Assembly (NCBI GenBank): GCA_964485695.1 | Contig: CAZAKZ010000024.1 | Span: forward strand, 1 to 47,987 | Reading direction: 5' to 3' | Source of the DNA: CAZAKZ01 sp964485695 | GTDB taxonomy: Bacteria > Planctomycetota > JAFGQW01 | DNA: 47,987 nt | Shown: in pieces, positions 1-8,099 of the stretch | How positions within the stretch are numbered: the first letter of the stretch is position 1 | Layout: every line of letters begins with the position of its first letter | Notes under the pieces: generated by a model | What the model was told of the DNA's origin: nothing | Seen by the model: the letters and a program-made list of their open reading frames with translations, nothing else | The model's database searches: none | Program-made: the position numbers and the translations under genes

Positions 1-1
1 T

Positions 2-85
2 TGCCAGAGGGGGGACTCGAACCCCCACGAGGTTGCCCTCAATGGATTTTGAATCCATCGCGTCTGCCGGTTCCGCCACTCTGGC
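2..85 (-). tRNA. tRNA-Leu (anticodon CAA)
   Basis: On the minus strand the sequence folds as a class II tRNA. The 7-bp acceptor stem is GCCAGAG (79-85) with CTCTGGC (3-9), and the discriminator A is at position 2. The anticodon loop TTCAAAA sits between ATGGA and TCCAT, giving anticodon CAA, which reads the leucine codon UUG. A variable arm follows, and a T-arm with GGTTCGAGTCC is present. No CCA is encoded at the 3' end. The length of 84 nt fits tRNA-Leu. A promoter lies just upstream at 111-138. Confidence 0.95.
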
Positions 86-110
86 ATACAACATGAATGA
101 ACGGGCCGGA

Positions 111-138
111 ATTATACCCCACGACATTCGGGATTCAA
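111..138 (-). promoter_or_regulatory. sigma-70-type promoter of tRNA-Leu
   Basis: Reading the minus strand, TTGAAT (138-133) is followed by a 16-bp spacer and a perfect TATAAT (116-111). Transcription would start near 103-105, about 20 bases before the mature tRNA 5' end at 85. The -35 box overlaps the end of the gene relic at 135-397. Confidence 0.75.
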
Positions 139-397
139 ACGGTTTCGCGGGCCATGGGATCGGGTATGGAAACCCGGTAAGGATCGAGTACTTCAGTGGA
201 TTCCAAATGGATTGTCCCTGAATCCTCAATTTCAATGAAACCAAGTCCAGCGAGCATCTGTCTTCACACCAGGTAGTTGACCTCGAAGTTCACGGCTTCA
301 CTTCGTTCCGAAAAACTGAAGCGGGGTGAATGCCTCGAAAAGTGAGCACCCAGCACTTCTCAAGCTCCTGAAAGAGGTCGAATGCCCAACTATTTGA
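135..397 (-). pseudogene. Decayed protein-coding relic (one frameshift, one stop)
   Basis: The 343 bases between the tRNA and the next gene hold no intact gene, but the minus strand reads as a broken one. One frame gives FDLFQELEK (about 385-355). Shifting frame there continues as VLGAHFSRHSPRFSFSERSE, then AVNFEVNYLV up to a TGA at 264-266. The same frame then runs RQMLAGLGFIEIEDSGTIHL to ESTEVLDPYRVSIP and stops at 135-137. The composition is protein-like on both sides of the lesions, so I read it as the C-terminal part of a lost gene. I do not recognise the family. It could instead be chance open frame; only the last 40 codons (ATG at 257) are intact. Confidence 0.4.
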
Positions 398-399
398 GC

Positions 400-419
400 A
401 AAACCGGCCTTTCAGCCGG
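400..419 (-). terminator. Rho-independent-type terminator after the TPR membrane protein gene
   Basis: On the minus strand CCGGC (419-415), a 6-nt loop, GCCGG (408-404) and TTTT (403-400) follow the stop codon of the gene ending at 429 by about 10 bases. The stem is only 5 bp but all GC. Confidence 0.5.
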
Positions 420-428
420 ACGCCCCCC

Positions 429-1691
429 CTACTCCTCCCCCGCCGTCACCATGGTGCCGCCGAACATGCGGGTGATGGCCTTCAAGTAGTGCTTCCGGGC
501 GTGGGTCGAGTCTTCTGCGGCCGCGGCCAGGTCGCCGAGGACCTTCTCCACCTCCACGGGGTCGGCGCCCATGGCGAGGGCCTTCTCCAGGGTGCGGCGG
601 GCCTGGTCGTGGGCGCCCTGGTCCTTGAGGCGGACGGCCAGGTCGATGAGCACGTCGGGCTGGGGATAGTGTTTCAGGATGTTCCGGGGATCGGCCTCGG
701 TGGAGAGGAGTCCGGCCACCCGGCTGCGGGCAGCCGGGCCCGGCACCCGGCGCCAGGCCTGGAGCGCTGCCTCGGGGCTGCGGCGCTCGAGCTCCACGTC
801 CCCGAGGAGCAGCTGCACCGGCTCGCTGTAGCGCAGCACCTTCCGGGCCTCGCGGAGCAGACTCCTCGCCCGGCTCAACTCGTCCGTCTTCACGAACTCC
901 GCAGCCCGGGCATGGAGGCGCTCCACCAGGCGCCGGGCCTCGCGGTCGCGGTCGCGGCCCTCGGCCGCATCGTGGATGCGTTTCATTAGGTCCAGGGCCC
1001 GGACCTCGTCGCCCTCGGCCTCGGCCTTTTCCAGCAGAGCACGGTTCAGGCGCAGATTCTGCGGGTCCTTCCGGTGCGCCTCCTCCAGTTCCTTCTCGGC
1101 CGTCTCCGGGGCCAGGGTGCTGTGGCGGAAATAGGCCAGAGCCCGCACTTCCCGGAGGTTCTTTCCCACCTGCGAAGGGGGCTTGTCCTTCCGGGCCAGC
1201 TCCAGCCACTTCAGCGCCTGGTCCGCCTCGCCGAGGCGGAGGTAGCACATGGCCAGCCGGATCTTGGCATCAGCCGCGATCTCCCGGTACGCGGGCAGCG
1301 ACGCCTCCAGGTTCACTAACCGGTTGATGCGCACCACCTTCTTGAACGACCGGACGGCGCGGTGGGTGAAACCGCCCGTCAGGAACTGCATTCCCCTCAG
1401 GAAGTGGCGCATGGCCACGAAGGCGAACACCGACTTGAGCCGCGCGCGTCCCTTCCAGTAGACCACGAGCGCCATGACCACCACCAGGAGGTTCACGAGG
1501 AGGAAGCGCCCTCCGGAGGACTTCACCAGCGGCAGGAGAAATCCCACCACCAGCTTCAGGATCTGGTTCACCACGCCGAGGGCCGGGCCCAGGAGCACCA
1601 GCACCGCCAGAACCGGGAGGGCGTAGATGCACCACTTGAACCAGCGCTGGGTGCGCCAGAGGCGCCGGAGGGTATTCAGGAACTGGAACAT
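429..1691 (-). CDS. Membrane-anchored TPR-repeat protein
   Basis: The protein has 420 residues. The first 80 or so contain about three hydrophobic segments (IYALPVLAVLVLLGPALGVV near 22, VVGFLLPLV near 48, FLLVNLLVVVMALVVYW near 63). The rest is alpha-helical TPR-type sequence (for example CYLRLGEADQALKWLELA and LLLGDVELERRSPEAALQAW), presumably cytoplasmic and used for protein binding. The ATG at 1691 overlaps the TGA of the upstream gene in a TGATG junction and has GGGGAGG six bases upstream, so I chose it over an in-frame start 30 bases earlier. Translational coupling to the LapB-like gene suggests the two work together, perhaps in an envelope assembly or quality-control complex; that role is inference. 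No enzyme motif is visible. Confidence 0.8.
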   Translation of the reverse strand: MFQFLNTLRRLWRTQRWFKWCIYALPVLAVLVLLGPALGVVNQILKLVVGFLLPLVKSSGGRFLLVNLLVVVMALVVYWKGRARLKSVFAFVAMRHFLRGMQFLTGGFTHRAVRSFKKVVRINRLVNLEASLPAYREIAADAKIRLAMCYLRLGEADQALKWLELARKDKPPSQVGKNLREVRALAYFRHSTLAPETAEKELEEAHRKDPQNLRLNRALLEKAEAEGDEVRALDLMKRIHDAAEGRDRDREARRLVERLHARAAEFVKTDELSRARSLLREARKVLRYSEPVQLLLGDVELERRSPEAALQAWRRVPGPAARSRVAGLLSTEADPRNILKHYPQPDVLIDLAVRLKDQGAHDQARRTLEKALAMGADPVEVEKVLGDLAAAAEDSTHARKHYLKAITRMFGGTMVTAGEE

Positions 1692-4063
1692 CACGGCCTC
1701 CCCTGAAGGTTGGCGAGGCACTGCCGGGCCAGGGATCTCAGGTCGCTGTCGCTCTCGGCCTCCACGAGGCGGCTCAACAGGATGCGCGCCCGCTCCCCCC
1801 CCACGGCCGCCATGAGCCGGAGCAGGTCCGCTTTCATGTCGGCGGACTTGTCCTTGCCGAAGGCGAGTCCGATCTTCCGGAGGCTGAAGGCGCCGGCCCG
1901 GCCGTACCTGTCCTCCAGGGCGGGCAGGGCACGGTCTCCCAGCTTCTGGAACAGCACCATGACCGCGGCCATGTCCTCGGCGTTCTTCAGGGGAAGCTCC
2001 TCCAGGATCTTCTCGGCGGTTCGGGCTCCGTGTTCCAGGAGAAGGCCTTCCACCTCGGCCCGCCGGTGCACGTCCAGTCCGGATCGGGTGAAGGTGCGTA
2101 CCAGGTGATCCAGAGCTGCCGGGCCGAAATCGTTCAGCATCTTCCGGGCCTGGGTGGCGACGTCGCCCTTGAGCTCGGCGACCAGGGCGTCGAACAGATC
2201 CGGGCTGAATCCGCGCCGCTCCAGGGACCGGGCCGCGGCGGCGGCCGCCGCCGGGTTCTTCAGGGCGTCGACCAGCTCCGCCTCCCTGAGGAAGGTGCGG
2301 TCCGAAAAGATTGCCCTCACCAGGAATCCCTCCGGCGTGGCCAGCTCCAGAATCTTGCGAAGGGCGTTCCCGTCGGCCTCGTTCATGTGGGTGATGACGT
2401 CCCTGTGCGGCACCACGCCCTCGAGATCCTCCAGGATGTCGCCGCGGCCGAGGCCGATGAGGGCCTTCAGGGCGATGACCTGGAGCGCCTCTTCCGTATG
2501 TCCCAGGCTTTCCCGAAGGAAGGGCACCGATTCCTCCCCCATGGCCTTGAGGATCTCCTCCATGATGCCGTCGAAGGAACGAAAGATGCCCAGCCCCTCC
2601 CGCAGGATGTTCCGCGATCCGAAAGTGCGCATGTGCAGGAAGGCCCGGCCCATGAGCGGCAGGTGATCCGGTCCCAGCTTGCGCAGGAATGCGATGAGAG
2701 GCCGGTTGTCACTCACCTCCATCATGCGCTGGAACACCTCGGGAATGGCCTTGGGCCCGAGGCGGAGCAGGGTTGCCTCGGCCTCGACCTCCCCGGCCAC
2801 CAGCCGCTCCACGAGGCGGCCGATGTAGTAGCGGTTCTCCTCGATCTCGTCGATGGCCTCGGCGATCTTTTGGCCCGTGCGCACCGGGGCCTCGTGTACG
2901 GCCTGGTAGGTGCCGAAAGCACCGCAGACGCCGCACCGGTCCTCGAACCGGACGTGGGCCGTTCCGCATCGGCTGCAGCGATAGGCGGCGCGATGGTCCA
3001 GAATCACGTCCACCATGGCGCCCAGGTCCTCCACCGCCTTCGGGTCCGCGGTCTCCTCCTCCGGACCCAGGATCATTGTGCCACCGGGAGGGGTAGCCTG
3101 GAGGTCCGCCTCAGCATCCCGCTCAGCCACGGCGCTCGAAGGCGCCTCGGGCAAGGCCTTCACAGTGTCGGATGCCGGCGGCAGGGCCTCGTGGTCATTC
3201 TCACTGCCACGTTGGCGGTCGAACACGGACTTCAAGCCCTCGCTCGGTGCAGCCGTCTCCAGAACACCGCCCTCCCGGGCCAGGCGATGCACGGCCTCGA
3301 GATGGGACCGGAAGGCCTCCCAGGCCGCAGTCCGGTCGCCTTCCACCCACCTTCGCCCCACGAGCGCCATGCGCGGGGCCAGGAGGCCGGGGTTGCTGTC
3401 CAGGGCTCGATTCAGGTGGCGCACGCCCTCGCGATCCCGCCCCTTCTCCAGGGCCCGGAAACCGGCGGCCGCGTGCAGCCGTCCGATCTGCGGGCTCGTG
3501 AGCTCCGCGGGTCCCTTCACGAACGGGATGGCCTCCCGCTCACGGCCCAGATCGGTCAGGGTCTCCACCAGGAGCTCCCGGGCCGCATCGGCTTCCACCT
3601 CGCCCCGGAGCGCGCGCTGGAGGTGCTGGACGGCCTCCTCTCCGCGGCCCAGCAGCACCAGGTCCCGGCCGAGGCACAGACTCACCCTGGGGCTCGACTT
3701 CTTGAACACCTGCTCCACGTGGTAGTGGTGCCGGTGGGCTTCGGCCCCGTCGCCGAGAGCGTAGTGGGCCTCGCCCAGGGCGATGCGGGCGTCGGTGTGT
3801 TCGGGATCCCGCTCCACCACGCGACTCAGGTACTTGACGGCAGCGGAGTACTCGCAGTTCACCAGGTGTCCCAGTCCACGGACGTACTCCCGGAGCTCCC
3901 GTCGCTTGCCCAGTTCCCGGGCCACCCGGCCCATGCGCTTGAAGGTGAAGACCAGGAGGACGCCGAGGACGACGAGGACGAACAGTTCCAGGGCGGCCGG
4001 ATCCTGTAAAGCCTCGAGGAACCGGTCGCCGAGGGACGGATCTGTGGATGACGGTACCGGCAT
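1691..4063 (-). CDS. LapB-like protein: TM anchor, TPRs, rubredoxin-type zinc site, then HEAT repeats
   Basis: The protein has 790 residues. One transmembrane segment lies near residues 26-41 (LELFVLVVLGVLLVFTF), followed by TPR-like helices to about 265 and a low-complexity linker. A rubredoxin-type site YRCSRCG...CGVCGAFGTY has its cysteines near 363, 366, 377 and 380. This order (TM, TPR, rubredoxin) is that of LapB/YciM, which in Enterobacteria controls LpxC proteolysis and lipopolysaccharide synthesis. LapB ends at the rubredoxin domain and has about 390 residues. Here some 400 more follow, with HEAT-like repeats (GPKAIPEVFQRMMEV, EESVPFLRESLGHTEEALQV). I chose the ATG at 4063 (GGGAG four bases upstream); an in-frame TTG at 4093 would add ten residues. 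It is coupled to the next gene. Family resemblance is good; function here is inferred. Confidence 0.8.
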   Translation of the reverse strand: MPVPSSTDPSLGDRFLEALQDPAALELFVLVVLGVLLVFTFKRMGRVARELGKRRELREYVRGLGHLVNCEYSAAVKYLSRVVERDPEHTDARIALGEAHYALGDGAEAHRHHYHVEQVFKKSSPRVSLCLGRDLVLLGRGEEAVQHLQRALRGEVEADAARELLVETLTDLGREREAIPFVKGPAELTSPQIGRLHAAAGFRALEKGRDREGVRHLNRALDSNPGLLAPRMALVGRRWVEGDRTAAWEAFRSHLEAVHRLAREGGVLETAAPSEGLKSVFDRQRGSENDHEALPPASDTVKALPEAPSSAVAERDAEADLQATPPGGTMILGPEEETADPKAVEDLGAMVDVILDHRAAYRCSRCGTAHVRFEDRCGVCGAFGTYQAVHEAPVRTGQKIAEAIDEIEENRYYIGRLVERLVAGEVEAEATLLRLGPKAIPEVFQRMMEVSDNRPLIAFLRKLGPDHLPLMGRAFLHMRTFGSRNILREGLGIFRSFDGIMEEILKAMGEESVPFLRESLGHTEEALQVIALKALIGLGRGDILEDLEGVVPHRDVITHMNEADGNALRKILELATPEGFLVRAIFSDRTFLREAELVDALKNPAAAAAAARSLERRGFSPDLFDALVAELKGDVATQARKMLNDFGPAALDHLVRTFTRSGLDVHRRAEVEGLLLEHGARTAEKILEELPLKNAEDMAAVMVLFQKLGDRALPALEDRYGRAGAFSLRKIGLAFGKDKSADMKADLLRLMAAVGGERARILLSRLVEAESDSDLRSLARQCLANLQGRP

Positions 4064-4185
4064 GCGACTCCCGGGAAATCGTGATTCAGACAAACCGCCC
4101 TGATACGTGATCCAGGGGGGATATTACTACAATTCTCCGCCGGGGGGAACCAAAGGGCCCGGCAATTCTCCCCCGCGTGGATTCC

Positions 4186-6282
4186 TTATCGCAGAAATAC
4201 CCCCATGGCCCGGAGCTCTTCCACCAGGGCGGGATCCACCCGCTCGGCCTTCAGGGCCAGGAGGTCTGGCCCCAGGCGCCGGTGCACGGCCGGCTTGACC
4301 GAGGCCATGGAAGCCACCCGGTCCAGCACGGCCGGGTCCTCGCACTCCAGCAGGAGGACCTGGTTCGCGGTGACGGTCTTCACCTCCGAAGCCCAGTCCC
4401 GGAGGGTCACGGCGATGTTCTGCGGAATCGGGGTGCGGGCTTTCTCTTCCAGAATCGTAAGGAACTGATCCACGTCCGCGCCTCGGCCCACCTGGTCCTG
4501 GAACCGCACGCGGTCGATGCGGAAGTGAAGGTGGTGGTCGGCATGGAGACGCTCGGAGAACCGGTCCAGGAAGTAGGTGATCTCCAAAGTGTCCGGCCCC
4601 GGATGGAGCAGCACTTCGAAATCCGGATTCACGATGAGGCACGGCCGCGGCGCCGGAGCGGATCGGGGTCCGGCGGTTCGCTTCTTCTTCTTGAAAGCCC
4701 TGGCGGTCTCGGGGCCGAGGAGACGGCGGCCGAGCGGGGTCACCCGCACCGCCACGATGCGGTCGCCCTCGAGGCCCACTTCCACCAGACCCAGCATCAC
4801 GAAGGGGCCCGTGAGCAGATCGAAGAGCCGCCACGCCATCTGGAACGGATCCTCGCGCGGCAAGTGGGAGGCGTATTCATATCGGTTCTGGAACACCTCC
4901 TGCACCGACAGGGTTTCCAGCTCCGTGAGATACGCGTTGCGGGCGCGGAACGGGAGATCCATGGGGTCGTACCAGCACCCCGGCTCCAGGGTCCGGAAGC
5001 GATCCAGGAAGAGCGCGAGCAAAGACCGGTGGTGGAAGCTCTCCGCCTGGGAGGGAAAGGTGGAGAGCACGTGTTTGAGTAGCTGCTGCATCTGCCGGTC
5101 CAGCGGGAGCCGGCCGTGGGCCAGGCCGTCGCGGGTGGGCCGGGCGGCCTTGCCGATGCGGGCCGTCAGGAAATCCTTCTCACGCAGGTAGTCGAACAGG
5201 AAGTCGAGAACCCCGTCCCGATGCAGGCGCCCCACCTCGCGGAGGATCATCTCCTCCCTGAGGCGTTTGCGCACGGTCTTGTAGAGGGTCCGGTCCCGGG
5301 TGAAGCGTACGGTCTCCCGGCCCAGGAACATGAGGATGCGCTGCATGTCACTCAGGATATCAGCGCCCAGGTCCACACGTCGGCTGAATCCAGCGGCATC
5401 GGGCCGGTTCTCCTCCAGCAGCGCTTCCACCACTTCCCGGAACACGACGATGCCCTCCTCCATGAGGCCGATGCCGAAGGCCTCGAAATTCAGGAAGCAG
5501 GCGGTGCCGAGGAGGTGTGACTCCAGCTCGGCGCGAAAGGCGTCCACGTCCCAGGCGAGGCCTCCGGTGTTGATCCGATCAAAGAGACTCCGGGTGAGGA
5601 TGCCCCCGAACTGGGTCACCACGGTTCTCATCAGGGTTCGGATCCGCCGGTTCGAGACGGCCTGCAGCCGGGCCCGGATACGGTCTGCCTCCGTGAGGGC
5701 CACCACCAGGATCTCGCGGTTTCCGACCTCGGCCTGGGAGAGGGTGTGGCCGTGGAGGGCCGTGAGCGCGTCGGTCTTCATGCCCTCGACGTACCCGGTC
5801 AGGGAGAACAGGGTCCGGGGTGAGCGGTCCGTGGCCCGGTAGAGCCGGCCGAGGATATCGCCCAGCTCCCGGGGCACGGCGTACGCGGCCTCGCCCCCCT
5901 TCTGGATTCCGGCCGGGATCTCCGCGAGAAAGCCCCGCTTGAGCAGGGTTTGGGCGGCCACCTCCACCTCGTAGGGCTCGAGGGCGTCGGAGACGGTGCC
6001 CTGGAGGAACGCGGTCTTCCGGACCCGGAGGCCCTCGGCCGCCACCACGGCCAGAAGCACGTCGCGCTGGGATCGGGTCAGGATCTTCATGCGCGAGCGT
6101 ACCGTCTCGACACTCTGCATGCGGCGCAGGAGGCGCTCGACCAGGTCCGCGTGGGCGTCCGGGACGGGATCGCTGCCCATCCAGAACATGTAGAACGCCT
6201 CCAGTTCGGCCAGGCGGCAGCCGCGGAGGAACGCCTCGAGGGTGATACCCGCCCTGGAGGAAGTATCCTGTGGTGGGGTCAC
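4186..6282 (-). CDS. Helicase_C_3 / XPB-Ssl2 N-terminal-domain protein, partner of the XPB helicase
   Basis: The protein has 698 residues and no Walker motifs. The C-terminal part (about 500-698) matches the helicase-associated XPB/Ssl2 N-terminal domain: CLIVNPDFEVLLHPG, then FRIDRVRFQDQVGRG, IPQNIAVTLRDWASE, and an end typical of the family. The N-terminal two thirds are helical with winged-helix-like stretches. The start is GTG with GGAGGAGG just upstream, and it overlaps the XPB stop by four bases (GTGA), so the two are translationally coupled. In Mycobacterium tuberculosis the xpb gene Rv0861c likewise neighbours Rv0862c, a protein of this type, which supports a conserved helicase-partner pair, probably in DNA repair. 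The partner's biochemical role is unknown to me. Confidence 0.85.
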   Translation of the reverse strand: MTPPQDTSSRAGITLEAFLRGCRLAELEAFYMFWMGSDPVPDAHADLVERLLRRMQSVETVRSRMKILTRSQRDVLLAVVAAEGLRVRKTAFLQGTVSDALEPYEVEVAAQTLLKRGFLAEIPAGIQKGGEAAYAVPRELGDILGRLYRATDRSPRTLFSLTGYVEGMKTDALTALHGHTLSQAEVGNREILVVALTEADRIRARLQAVSNRRIRTLMRTVVTQFGGILTRSLFDRINTGGLAWDVDAFRAELESHLLGTACFLNFEAFGIGLMEEGIVVFREVVEALLEENRPDAAGFSRRVDLGADILSDMQRILMFLGRETVRFTRDRTLYKTVRKRLREEMILREVGRLHRDGVLDFLFDYLREKDFLTARIGKAARPTRDGLAHGRLPLDRQMQQLLKHVLSTFPSQAESFHHRSLLALFLDRFRTLEPGCWYDPMDLPFRARNAYLTELETLSVQEVFQNRYEYASHLPREDPFQMAWRLFDLLTGPFVMLGLVEVGLEGDRIVAVRVTPLGRRLLGPETARAFKKKKRTAGPRSAPAPRPCLIVNPDFEVLLHPGPDTLEITYFLDRFSERLHADHHLHFRIDRVRFQDQVGRGADVDQFLTILEEKARTPIPQNIAVTLRDWASEVKTVTANQVLLLECEDPAVLDRVASMASVKPAVHRRLGPDLLALKAERVDPALVEELRAMGVFLR

Positions 6283-7979
6283 GGCCTCCTCCCCCCTGGC
6301 GCCACTCGATCGGTCTTAAGCTCCGAGGCATCCACGATGCGGTAGCTGTAGCCCTGCTCGGTGAGGAAGAGCTGGCGTTTCACGGCGAACTCCTGGTCGC
6401 GGGTGGACCGGCTCACCACCGAGTAGAACCAGGCCTGGCCGCCGTCGGACTTGGGCCGGAGAATGCGCCCCAGTCGTTGCGCCTCTTCCTGACGGCTACC
6501 AAAGGTGCCCGACACCTGGATGGCCACCGAGGCGTCGGGCAGGTCAATGGCGAAGTTGGCCACCTTGGAAACGATGAGGAGCCGGATGTCGCCGCAGCGG
6601 AAGCTGGCGTAGAGCCGGTCCCGCTCGATCTGGGGGGTCTGCCCCGTGATGAGCGGCGCGCCCAGGATGCGGGCGAAGAGCTTCACCTGGCCCACGTAGG
6701 CCCCGATGATGAGGACGCGGTCCTCCGGGTGCATCTCCAGGATGCGGCGCACGACCTCGGCCTTCCGGGGATTCTCCGAGGCAATACGGAACTTGCCCCG
6801 CTGCGCGGCCAGGGCGTACTTGCCCTTCAGTGCCTTGTCGAGGTCCACCCGCACCTCGATGCAGCTGGCCGCGGCGATCCACCCCTGGGTCTCCAGCTCC
6901 TTCCAGGGGATATCGTACTTCTTGGGACCCACCAGACTGAAGACGTCGTCCTCGCGGCCATCCTCGCGCACCAGGGTGGCGGTGAGGCCCAGACGGCGCC
7001 GGGCCTGGATGTCGGCCGTGGCCCGGAACACGGGTGCAGGCAGCAGGTGCACCTCGTCGTAGATGATGAGGCCCCAGTCCCCCTCGGCAAAGAGGCCGAA
7101 GTGGACGAAAGCATCCACCTTGGACTTCCGGTAGGTGAGGATCTGGTAGGTGGTGACGGTGACCGGTTTGATCTCCTTCAACTCCGAGGTGTACTCCCCC
7201 ACTTCCGCCTCGGTCAGGCTGGTCTTCTCGCAGAGCTCCCGCTTCCACTGGCCCACGGCCGTGCGGCCGGTGGTGAGGATGAGGGTGTGAGTCTTCACGA
7301 GGCTCATGACCGCCATGCCCACGATGGTCTTGCCGGCGCCGCAGGGAAGAACCACCACACCGGTGCCCCCCTCGACGCGGCCGCCCGCATGAAAGGACCG
7401 GGCCGCATTCTCCTGGTAGTGCCGCAGCCGGAACCGGTCGCCCGGGACCAGGTCCACGCCCAGCGCCGCCCCGTCCAGGTACCCGGCCAGGTCCTCCACC
7501 GGGTAGTTCACCTTGATCAGCGCCTGCTTCACCAGCCCCCGGGCACCGGCCTTGACGATGAGATCGCCCCCGGGTGTCCGCCCCTCGAGGTGTCTGGAGA
7601 CCACGGCGCTGCGAGCCACCTCCTCCAGGAGCAGCCGGTCCTCGGAGATGAGGTGGAGCTCCTCTCCGACTTTCACGAGCTTCAGCTTGCCGTATTTCCC
7701 GATGTAGTCCCGGATGTCCACGGCCACGTTCTCGGGCACCGGGTACTTGCTGAACGCCCCCAGCCACTCCAGGATGCGATCAGCGCCGAGGCCGGCAGCG
7801 GCGGCGTTCCAGAGGCTCAGGGGGGAGATGCGGTAGGTGTGGATGTGCTCGGGACTCTTCTCCAGCTCGGCGAACCGTCCCAGGCAGTCTCGCGCCCCCT
7901 CATAGCGCGGATTGTCCACCTCCAGCAGCATGGACCGGTCGCTCTGGACGATGAGCGGATTCTTCGGGTCGTATCCCAT
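6279..7979 (-). CDS. XPB/Ssl2-type superfamily 2 DNA helicase
   Basis: The protein has 566 residues. The N-terminal domain NPLIVQSDRSMLLEVDNP is characteristic of bacterial XPB. The helicase core has Walker A LPCGAGKTIVGM (Lys near 217), motif II IIYDEVHLLPAP (Asp near 308), motif III LTATLVREDGR, and motif VI QRLGRILRPKSD. A damage-recognition-like region precedes the first RecA domain. XPB unwinds DNA 3' to 5' and acts in nucleotide excision repair and transcription in eukaryotes; bacterial homologues are presumed repair helicases. I chose the ATG at 7979 because the family sequence begins there; an open frame extends 24 codons further but without family similarity. It is followed by its Helicase_C_3 partner with a 4-base overlap. 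Confidence 0.93.
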   Translation of the reverse strand: MGYDPKNPLIVQSDRSMLLEVDNPRYEGARDCLGRFAELEKSPEHIHTYRISPLSLWNAAAAGLGADRILEWLGAFSKYPVPENVAVDIRDYIGKYGKLKLVKVGEELHLISEDRLLLEEVARSAVVSRHLEGRTPGGDLIVKAGARGLVKQALIKVNYPVEDLAGYLDGAALGVDLVPGDRFRLRHYQENAARSFHAGGRVEGGTGVVVLPCGAGKTIVGMAVMSLVKTHTLILTTGRTAVGQWKRELCEKTSLTEAEVGEYTSELKEIKPVTVTTYQILTYRKSKVDAFVHFGLFAEGDWGLIIYDEVHLLPAPVFRATADIQARRRLGLTATLVREDGREDDVFSLVGPKKYDIPWKELETQGWIAAASCIEVRVDLDKALKGKYALAAQRGKFRIASENPRKAEVVRRILEMHPEDRVLIIGAYVGQVKLFARILGAPLITGQTPQIERDRLYASFRCGDIRLLIVSKVANFAIDLPDASVAIQVSGTFGSRQEEAQRLGRILRPKSDGGQAWFYSVVSRSTRDQEFAVKRQLFLTEQGYSYRIVDASELKTDRVAPGGRRP

Positions 7980-8099
7980 GGCATTCCAGTAAAGCCCAGA
8001 AAGGAAGAAAATCCGACGAATCCCGTATTCTAGGGAACGAGACCAGGCCATGGCCAGGAAATTCCGGGGTGGGTTGATTTTCAGCCGGATGGCCGATCC

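Noticed and set aside
412..1248. 278-codon open frame antisense-shifted within the TPR gene
   Set aside because: Gly/Pro/Arg-rich shadow frame typical of GC-rich DNA; the overlapping frame has TPR and membrane character and a proper ribosome site.
2030..4009. 659-codon plus-strand open frame opposite the LapB-like gene
   Set aside because: Antisense shadow; composition unnatural, no ribosome site, while the minus strand shows TM, TPR and rubredoxin motifs.
6270..8033. 587-codon plus-strand open frame opposite the XPB helicase
   Set aside because: Antisense shadow; the minus strand has all helicase motifs.
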